Below are positions 1-4,506 of a DNA stretch of 5,756 nt, piece after piece. Under the pieces are notes generated by a model, which saw nothing but the letters and a program-made list of their open reading frames with translations, did not search any database and had not been told where the DNA came from. The stretch comes from an uncultured Ruminococcus sp. (GTDB lineage Bacteria > Bacillota > Clostridia > Oscillospirales > Acutalibacteraceae), in NCBI GenBank assembly GCA_902767285.1, contig CACXHC010000096.1:1-5756 (forward strand), read 5' to 3'. Position 1 is the first letter of the stretch. Every line of letters starts with the position of its first letter. Made by a program: the position numbers and the translations under genes.

Positions 1-20
1 AAAAGTTTTTTGGAAAGGGT

Positions 21-56
21 TTGGGAAAACCTTTTTTTCAAAAAAGGTTTTCCCAA
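21..56. repeat. Long perfect A/T-rich palindrome (hairpin), first copy
   Basis: Bases 21-37 are the exact reverse complement of bases 40-56, giving 17-bp arms around a 2-base loop. Each arm has an outer TTGGG/CCCAA, then AAAACC/GGTTTT, then a run of six T or A at the loop. As RNA it would fold strongly whichever strand is read. It is not a textbook intrinsic terminator: the U/A runs are inside the stem and no T-run directly follows either side. It could still mark the 3' end of a gene to the left, outside the window. A related partial copy lies at 78-102, which suggests a dispersed intergenic repeat. Confidence 0.75.
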
Positions 57-77
57 GAAAAGCCAATTTTTCACAGC

Positions 78-102
78 ACCTTTTTTTAAAAAAGGTTTCC
101 CC
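78..102. repeat. Second, partial copy of the palindromic repeat
   Basis: Bases 78-86 (ACCTTTTTT) and 88-96 (AAAAAAGGT) form a 9-bp inverted repeat around one base. From CC at 79-80 through GGTTTCCCC at 94-102 the sequence repeats the core and right arm of the palindrome at 21-56 with small changes. The matching left outer arm (GGGAAAA) is missing. The right arm here could instead pair with the left arm of the first copy at 23-37 with a one-base bulge, so the two folds are mutually exclusive. Confidence 0.6.
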
Positions 103-154
103 AAAAAAAATCCATGAAGAAAATTAACAAAAATAATTGCGAATTGGTAATAGC

Positions 155-180
155 CTAATTGCAATTGCTAATTGCAATTA
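155..180. repeat. 13-bp tandem direct repeat that is also an inverted repeat over the -35 region
   Basis: CTAATTGCAATT occurs at 155-166 and again at 168-179, a 13-bp period. Because AATTGCAATT is itself a palindrome, bases 156-166 and 170-180 also form a perfect 11-bp inverted repeat with a GCT spacer. A degenerate relative (AATTGCGAATT) lies at 135-145. The block contains both candidate -35 boxes of the thyX promoters. A dimeric repressor operator is a possibility, but no regulator gene is in the window, and simple repeat expansion is an alternative. Confidence 0.6.
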
Positions 181-200
181 ATATAATGATATGATATAAT
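159..200 (+). promoter_or_regulatory. Two overlapping sigma-A-type promoters for the thyX cluster, offset by 13 bp
   Basis: The downstream promoter has -35 TTGCAA at 172-177, a 17-bp spacer, and -10 TATAAT at 195-200. A TG at 192-193 makes it an extended -10. The upstream promoter has -35 TTGCAA at 159-164, a 17-bp spacer, and -10 TATAAT at 182-187, without the TG. Both -10 boxes match the consensus perfectly and both -35 boxes match at four of six bases. Initiation would fall near 194 and 207, leaving a 5' leader of roughly 35-50 nt, too short for a folate-sensing riboswitch. Confidence 0.7.
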
Positions 201-224
201 TATTAGTGTGTGTATTGATATTTT

Positions 225-231
225 AAGGAGG
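225..231 (+). promoter_or_regulatory. Strong ribosome binding site for thyX
   Basis: AAGGAGG is a near-perfect Shine-Dalgarno sequence. It lies 11 nt before the ATG at 243, slightly longer than ideal. No alternative ATG, GTG or TTG start lies between it and 243, so the start is well fixed. Confidence 0.85.
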
Positions 232-242
232 GCGGTTCGCAG

Positions 243-1052
243 ATGAGTGCAAAAGTAACATTACTTGCTTACACACCTATGCCCGAGCAAACAGTTGCTA
301 TGGCAGCCAAATTGTGTTATTCAAAATCAGATATAGCAGATGTTAAGGAAGGTTTGACCGAAGAAAAAACAGCCTCGTTTCTTGATATGCTGAATTCGCT
401 GGGGCATCAAAGCCCAATAGAACACGCTTCGTTTACGTTCGGAATAGAGGGAATTTCAAGAGCTTGTTCGCATCAGCTTGTTCGTCACAGAATAGCGTCA
501 TACAGTCAGCAGTCGCAGAGGTACGTTGACGGAACTTCTTTCGAGTTCGTAACTCCGCCTACTATTATGGAATCGGACGAGCTTTCGGAACTTTACAACA
601 CAGCTCTGCAAACCGAAATGAAAGCGTATGCCGATTTGCGTATCGGTCTTATCGCAGCAAAAATCAGAGCTTTTTTGGGCGATGATGAGAATAATAATCT
701 CGATAATGAAACGCTTATCGAAAATTTTAAACAGCAGAATAAAAAACAGTATTCGATATTTGAAAAACAAGCCAACGAGGATGCAAGATTTATTTTGCCC
801 AATGCTTGTACCACAAAAATAATTTGTACGTTCAATGCGAGAAGTCTGTTGAATTTTTTTGAGCATAGATGCTGTAACCGTGCTCAATGGGAAATTCGAG
901 ATGTAGCGTGTCAAATGCTTGAACTTGTTCAGGAAGTCGCACCGCATATTTTCGCAAATGCAGGCCCTGCCTGCGTAAGAGGTAAATGCCCCGAAGGTGC
1001 TATGTCGTGCGGACAGTCCGTTCAAATGCGTGAGAAATTTGGTAAAAAGTGA
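243..1052 (+). CDS. thyX: Flavin-dependent thymidylate synthase ThyX
   Basis: ThyX converts dUMP to dTMP in the cytoplasm using methylene-tetrahydrofolate, FAD and NADPH, and releases tetrahydrofolate rather than the dihydrofolate made by ThyA. The diagnostic RHR-x7-S motif is present: R81-H82-R83 and S91, within RHRIASYSQQSQR. Upstream is HQSPIEHASFTF (55-66), and downstream are LPNACTTKI (185-193), FNARSLLNFF (197-206) and QWEIRD (215-220), which carry FAD- and dUMP-binding residues in this family. At 269 aa it is longer than the roughly 220-aa short forms. The extra length is a charged segment (about 144-176) and a C-terminal Cys-containing tail (C244, C249, C256). The ATG at 243 has a strong Shine-Dalgarno site. 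It is the first gene of a tight cluster, 11 nt before the thymidylate kinase gene, which acts on its product. No frameshift or missing key residue is apparent. Confidence 0.97.
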   Translation: MSAKVTLLAYTPMPEQTVAMAAKLCYSKSDIADVKEGLTEEKTASFLDMLNSLGHQSPIEHASFTFGIEGISRACSHQLVRHRIASYSQQSQRYVDGTSFEFVTPPTIMESDELSELYNTALQTEMKAYADLRIGLIAAKIRAFLGDDENNNLDNETLIENFKQQNKKQYSIFEKQANEDARFILPNACTTKIICTFNARSLLNFFEHRCCNRAQWEIRDVACQMLELVQEVAPHIFANAGPACVRGKCPEGAMSCGQSVQMREKFGKK

Positions 1053-1063
1053 GATAGTTTGTA

Positions 1064-1735
1064 ATGTGCGGGAAATTAATAGTAATAGAGGGTCTTGACG
1101 GAAGCGGAAAAGCTACTCAAACAAAACTTTTATGCGAGTATCTTCAAAATAAGGGTGTTGAGTATGAAAAATTGTCGTATCCAAAATACGAAAGCCCGTC
1201 ATCAGCATTGGTGAAAATGTATCTTTCGGGCGAGCTTTCCCAAAATGCTGAAAGCGTCAGCCCTTACGCCGCCGCATCGTTCTATGCGGTCGATAGATGT
1301 GCCGATTATTTGAAATTTTGGCGTGATAAATATAATAACGGAATGTTGTTTGTTTCTGACAGATACGCTACTTCAAATGCGGTGTATCAAACATCTAAAT
1401 TGCCGGAATCTCAGTGGAAAGATTATCTTGAGTGGCTTGAGGATTTCGAATATTCAAAACTTGGTGTTCCTAAACCTGATGTTGTTATCTACCTCGATAT
1501 GAATATAGATGTTTCGCAAAAACTGCTCTCTCAAAGATATAACGGCGATGAGTCTAAAAAAGATATTCATGAATCAAATGTGGATTTTTTGAAAAAATGC
1601 CGAAAGACTGCTTTGTTTGCTGCGGATTATCTTGGGTGGAAAGTCATAAAGTGTGATGACGGAGAAAATCCGTATTCTTTAGAAAAAATTTCGGCTGAAA
1701 TAATAAAAATTGTCAATAATAAAACGGAGGTATGA
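1064..1735 (+). CDS. tmk: Thymidylate kinase (dTMP kinase)
   Basis: This is a P-loop nucleoside monophosphate kinase, expected to phosphorylate dTMP to dTDP with ATP in the cytoplasm. The P-loop is G10-LDGSGK-A17-T18. A dTMP-site segment SFYAVDR (72-78) precedes DRYATSNAVYQ (99-109), the family DRY/YQ signature. A LID-like segment at about 158-168 carries R158, K165 and K166. There is no Arg in the P-loop, so it resembles the type II arrangement with basic residues in the LID. The usual bacterial REPGGT segment is replaced by PKYESPSS (40-47). Length (223 aa) is near the family norm. The residue after the Walker A Lys is Ala, not Ser/Thr. No good Shine-Dalgarno precedes the ATG at 1064, so translation is probably coupled to thyX, which ends 11 nt upstream. 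Another deoxynucleotide substrate cannot be excluded, but the thyX neighbour favours dTMP. Confidence 0.87.
   Translation: MCGKLIVIEGLDGSGKATQTKLLCEYLQNKGVEYEKLSYPKYESPSSALVKMYLSGELSQNAESVSPYAAASFYAVDRCADYLKFWRDKYNNGMLFVSDRYATSNAVYQTSKLPESQWKDYLEWLEDFEYSKLGVPKPDVVIYLDMNIDVSQKLLSQRYNGDESKKDIHESNVDFLKKCRKTALFAADYLGWKVIKCDDGENPYSLEKISAEIIKIVNNKTEV
1726..1731 (+). promoter_or_regulatory. Ribosome binding site fixing the start of the DJ-1-like gene
   Basis: GGAGGT lies inside the last codons of the kinase gene, 8 nt before the ATG at 1740. An in-frame TTG at 1710 would add ten residues but has no Shine-Dalgarno, and it would add a basic stretch before the family's beta-1 strand. The ATG at 1740 is therefore the better start. 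Confidence 0.85.
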
Positions 1736-1739
1736 TTTT

Positions 1740-2279
1740 ATGGTATATGTATTTCTTGCAAACGGATTTGAAGAAACAGAGGCAATTGCTCCTATTGATA
1801 TTTTGAGAAGAAGCGGAGTTGAGGTCAAAACCGTAGGCATTGGCTCCAATTTGATAACAAGCTCTCATAAAATAACGGTTACAACCGATATTTCGGAAGA
1901 TGAACTCACCGAAAAAAATCTCGAAGCCGTTATTCTCCCCGGCGGTATGCCCGGAACTCTTAATCTTGAGGCATCGGCAACAGTACAGAAATATATAGAT
2001 ATTGCCGTTAAAAAAGGCTGTTATGTTTGTGCTATATGTGCCGCTCCATCGATACTCGGTCACAAAAATCTGCTCAACGGTAAAAAGGCAGTTTGTTTCC
2101 CCGGATTTGAAAAAGATCTCGAAGGTGCAGTTATAGAAAATCTTCCCGCAGTTGCAGACGGACAGTTCATTACGGGTAAAGGTGCCGGAGCTGCGTTGGA
2201 GTTTGGCTTGCTCATCAGCGAAAAGCTCTGCGGAAAAGAAGTTTCACAAAAAGTTAGGAAGTCGATGCAATGTCAATAA
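1740..2279 (+). CDS. DJ-1/PfpI (ThiJ) family protein
   Basis: A 179-aa single-domain protein of the class I glutamine amidotransferase-like fold, close to the size of human DJ-1 and E. coli YajL. It opens with VYVFLANGFEETEAI (2-16), where E14 matches the DJ-1 Glu that contacts the reactive Cys. ILPGG (65-69) precedes the nucleophile elbow CAICAAPS (97-104), with C100 as predicted reactive cysteine. F120 occupies the place of human DJ-1 His126; from memory, bacterial relatives often have an aromatic residue there. Proposed family activities include glyoxalase III, disputed deglycation of proteins and nucleotides, and redox sensing; the sequence does not decide among them. There is no signal peptide. 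The gene begins 4 nt after the kinase stop and overlaps the cyclo-ligase gene by 10 nt, so it is co-translated with them. The older label of thiamine biosynthesis (ThiJ) is not supported by this context. Confidence 0.92.
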   Translation: MVYVFLANGFEETEAIAPIDILRRSGVEVKTVGIGSNLITSSHKITVTTDISEDELTEKNLEAVILPGGMPGTLNLEASATVQKYIDIAVKKGCYVCAICAAPSILGHKNLLNGKKAVCFPGFEKDLEGAVIENLPAVADGQFITGKGAGAALEFGLLISEKLCGKEVSQKVRKSMQCQ

Positions 2280-2857
2280 AAGATGAATTGAAGGCGGAGA
2301 AAATCGAACTTCGCAACGCAACAAAAAAAATGCGTTTAAATCTTGATAGAGAGAAAAAAGCCGAGTACGATGCCGAAATTCAAAGTCGAGTTCTTACTCA
2401 TAGAAGTTATATTTATACTAATGTCGTATTTACTTATGTTTCCATGGAAAACGAGGTGGATACACTCGGCATAATCCATGCGGCTTGGGCTAACGGAAAG
2501 CGTGTTGCGGTTCCTGTTTGCGAAAGAAACAGCAATGAGATGAAGTTTTATATAATAAAAAGTATGGACGACCTTAAACCGGGTTATTTTGGCATCCTTG
2601 AACCCGACGTAAAAAAATGCGAACAGGAGAAAATAGTTTCACGGGGGTTATGTATCGTTCCCGGCTTGAACTTCGACGCAGAAGGTTATCGCTTGGGTTA
2701 CGGTAAAGGATATTATGACAGATTCCTCAAAAGTTTCGGAGGAGTATCAATGGGGCTTTGTTACAGCAACGGCGTAAAATTAAAACTGCCCAGAGGTACT
2801 TACGATGTTCCCGTAAAAGTAGTTGTAACAGAACGTTACTTGCGTGAGATTATCTAA
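2270..2857 (+). CDS. 5-formyltetrahydrofolate cyclo-ligase (MTHFS; YgfA/YqgN family)
   Basis: This enzyme uses ATP to convert 5-formyl-tetrahydrofolate to 5,10-methenyl-tetrahydrofolate in the cytoplasm, returning a storage and inhibitory folate to the one-carbon pool. The protein is 195 aa, a normal family length. The N-terminal helix is rich in Lys/Arg (about 4-30) with R15 in the usual KxxLR-type region. YFGILEP (106-112) corresponds to the family's GxxGxxEP segment. The signature PGLNFD (131-136) then RLGYGKGYYDRFL (141-153) forms the phosphate/ATP loop, and the ending has DVPV...VVTERY (179-190). The start at 2270 overlaps the end of the DJ-1-like gene by 10 nt, with AGGAAG at 2256-2261 as a modest ribosome site. 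Placement with thyX makes sense because ThyX consumes methylene-THF, one step from the methenyl product. Confidence 0.94.
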   Translation: MSIKDELKAEKIELRNATKKMRLNLDREKKAEYDAEIQSRVLTHRSYIYTNVVFTYVSMENEVDTLGIIHAAWANGKRVAVPVCERNSNEMKFYIIKSMDDLKPGYFGILEPDVKKCEQEKIVSRGLCIVPGLNFDAEGYRLGYGKGYYDRFLKSFGGVSMGLCYSNGVKLKLPRGTYDVPVKVVVTERYLREII

Positions 2858-2904
2858 ACACTGCCGAGATTTGTTTGACTCTAACAAAGAAGGATAATTA
2901 AATT

Positions 2905-4446
2905 ATGAGTGATGATAAAAATTTAAGTAAACAGTTGGAAGAAAATAAGCAAAAGAAAATTGACAATTTTAAACTTAATTTTGATCCCGAAACACAGGAA
3001 GATGAAATCATTTTTCCCGATGATGATGACGATCTTATAGATGATGATGCCGAGTATCCCGATGAACAATCCGATGAAGTAAGCTATATTCCCAAAAGAA
3101 AAACCGATCTTGATGAAAGTCTTTCCAGAAAAGAAGAAGAACGCAGACGCAAAAAAGCTCTCAAAGAAGAGAAAAAACGCAAAAAGAAAAAAGCAAAACA
3201 AAACGGCTGTGTTTTTAGAGTAGTATGGCTTGTTCTTGTATTGATTTTAGGCGTGTTCTTGGCTGAATTTCTGCTCGTAGGTATAAACGACCTTTTGGGA
3301 AGAAATCGTGGTGATTCCGAAGAAAAAATCGTAATAAAAGTTCCAAGTGATGCAAATATAGACGAAATTGCATCTATTCTATATAAAAACGGAGTTATCA
3401 GCAACGATTCTTATTTCAGGCTTTACGCAAAAATGACAAAAGATGATGATATAGTATTTACTCAGGGTTCATACGAAATGACAAATAATATGGACTACGA
3501 AGCTATCATAAATTATCTTCAGTCAAATGCAAACCGTGTCGATATAGTATCTATAAGATTTACCGAGGGTATGACTGTTCTTGAGATAGCCGACAAACTC
3601 GCAGAAAATAAAGTCTGTGATAAAGATGAGTTCTTAGCTCTTTGCAACTCCGATGAGTTTGATGAAGACTTCACTTTCCTATCGACAAATCGCCCCAAAG
3701 TTGCTCAGACTTATTATAAATTGGAAGGCTATCTGTTCCCCGATACCTATGATTTTTATCAGGGTGAAAGTGCAAAAACTTCGATATATCGATTCCTCAA
3801 TAATTTCGAGTCAAGAATGTACTATACAAAACAGCGTATCGAAGTTAAGGAAGATGAAACTCAGAACGAAGGCCCCAAAATAAAATATGACGAGGACGGC
3901 GACATAATGTACGATGAGGACGGCAACGTTATGTACGAAACCGACACCGATAAGCGTAAAACCAAAAAATACGAAAAACTCACCATCGAGGAGCAAGCCG
4001 CAAGACAAGGAATGACTATGGACGAGCTTATAATTCTTGCATCTATGATTCAATCAGAGGCGGCAACTGCGGAAGATATGAACGATGTATCCTCAGTTTT
4101 CCACAATCGTCTTGACACTTTGAAGAATGACGGCTATACTTCTTACGGCGAGTATATAAAAGGTCATTTGGATTCCGACCCGACTATTTTCTATCCGTAC
4201 AAAAAGACAACCGCTCCCAAAAATTTCAGCGGAAACTACAACACCTACAAAATAGAAGGACTTCCGGCGGGTTCGGTGTGCAATCCCGGAATGGAGGCTA
4301 TCAAAGCGGCACTCTATCCGAACAGTACAAATTATTATTACTTCTGTCATAAGGCGGCTACTGAGGAGTCGGCAGCTAAGCCGTATTACGCATCAACGAG
4401 CGACCAGCATCAATATAATCTTGTTATCGCAGGTTTAGCGAACTAA
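2905..4446 (+). CDS. mltG: Endolytic murein transglycosylase MltG (YceG family)
   Basis: MltG cleaves nascent glycan strands at the outer face of the membrane and helps set chain length. Topology: a hydrophilic cytoplasmic tail of about 100 residues, one membrane helix (about 103-125), then an extracellular domain. The tail has an acidic stretch (39-58, mostly Asp/Glu) followed by a Lys/Arg/Glu-rich, possibly coiled-coil stretch (74-99). Residues 143-235 look like the LysM-like subdomain. The catalytic YceG domain shows LEGYLFPDTY (273-282), ILASMIQSE (377-385) with E385 as predicted catalytic Glu (codon 4057-4059), VFHNRL (398-403), SDPTIFY (424-430) and EGLPAGSVCNPG (451-462). At 513 aa it is much longer than the roughly 340-aa E. 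coli protein, through the tail and an insert at about 308-360 containing a tandem repeat. AGAAGGA at 2888-2894 supports the ATG at 2905. It lies 47 bp after the cyclo-ligase gene with no clear promoter, so readthrough is likely. Confidence 0.95.
   Translation: MSDDKNLSKQLEENKQKKIDNFKLNFDPETQEDEIIFPDDDDDLIDDDAEYPDEQSDEVSYIPKRKTDLDESLSRKEEERRRKKALKEEKKRKKKKAKQNGCVFRVVWLVLVLILGVFLAEFLLVGINDLLGRNRGDSEEKIVIKVPSDANIDEIASILYKNGVISNDSYFRLYAKMTKDDDIVFTQGSYEMTNNMDYEAIINYLQSNANRVDIVSIRFTEGMTVLEIADKLAENKVCDKDEFLALCNSDEFDEDFTFLSTNRPKVAQTYYKLEGYLFPDTYDFYQGESAKTSIYRFLNNFESRMYYTKQRIEVKEDETQNEGPKIKYDEDGDIMYDEDGNVMYETDTDKRKTKKYEKLTIEEQAARQGMTMDELIILASMIQSEAATAEDMNDVSSVFHNRLDTLKNDGYTSYGEYIKGHLDSDPTIFYPYKKTTAPKNFSGNYNTYKIEGLPAGSVCNPGMEAIKAALYPNSTNYYYFCHKAATEESAAKPYYASTSDQHQYNLVIAGLAN
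3886..3933 (+). repeat. In-frame 24-bp tandem repeat within mltG (YDEDG-x-x-M units)
   Basis: Two adjacent 24-bp units (3886-3909 and 3910-3933) match at 19 of 24 bases and encode YDEDGDIM and YDEDGNVM. A degenerate third unit begins YETD at 3934. The repeat lies in the insert between the LEGYLFPDTY motif and the catalytic ILASMIQSE motif of MltG. Two of the differences are silent third-position changes, so the duplication is not recent. Confidence 0.85.
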
Positions 4447-4457
4447 TTAACAATAAT

Positions 4458-4483
4458 CGGCACCGATATTTTTGTCGGTGCCG
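4458..4483 (+). terminator. GC-rich hairpin after mltG, possible weak terminator
   Basis: CGGCACCGA (4458-4466) pairs perfectly with TCGGTGCCG (4475-4483), giving a 9-bp stem around an 8-base T-rich loop. It begins 12 bases after the mltG stop. The downstream tail is GTTTAGTAAT, not a true T-run, so termination may be partial. The U32 gene starts only 23 bases later with no promoter boxes in between. The hairpin may therefore attenuate readthrough or protect the 3' end of upstream mRNA rather than end the operon. Confidence 0.6.
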
Positions 4484-4493
4484 GTTTAGTAAT

Positions 4494-4499
4494 AGGTGG
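4494..4499 (+). promoter_or_regulatory. Ribosome binding site for the U32-family gene
   Basis: AGGTGG lies 7 nt before the ATG at 4507, a good distance, and supports that start. The encoded N-terminus (KYEVLSPAGDLE) also begins exactly where the family's first beta strand does. Confidence 0.75.
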
Positions 4500-4506
4500 T
4501 TTATTT

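Noticed and set aside
200..242. Folate (THF) riboswitch or other leader RNA before thyX
   Set aside because: The leader downstream of the predicted starts is only about 35-50 nt and shows no substantial stems.
498..1025. Long open frame on the minus strand inside thyX (175 codons)
   Set aside because: It lies wholly antisense to a well-supported gene, has no family-like motifs, and its protein is a low-quality mix of Cys, Phe and Ile typical of a shadow frame.
1710..1739. Upstream TTG start for the DJ-1-like gene
   Set aside because: The GGAGGT site is placed for the ATG at 1740, and the extra ten residues would precede the family's normal first strand and lie over the kinase's last codons.
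2870..2888. Weak hairpin (TTTGTT/AACAAA, 6-bp arms) between the cyclo-ligase gene and mltG
   Set aside because: It has only one G-C pair and no T-run, so it would not be a useful terminator, and such a stem is expected by chance in AT-rich DNA.
2875..2903. Possible mltG promoter (TTGACT at 2875-2880 and TTAAAT at 2898-2903, 17 bp apart)
   Set aside because: Initiation would fall around 2910, past the mltG start codon at 2905, so it could not serve the full-length gene.
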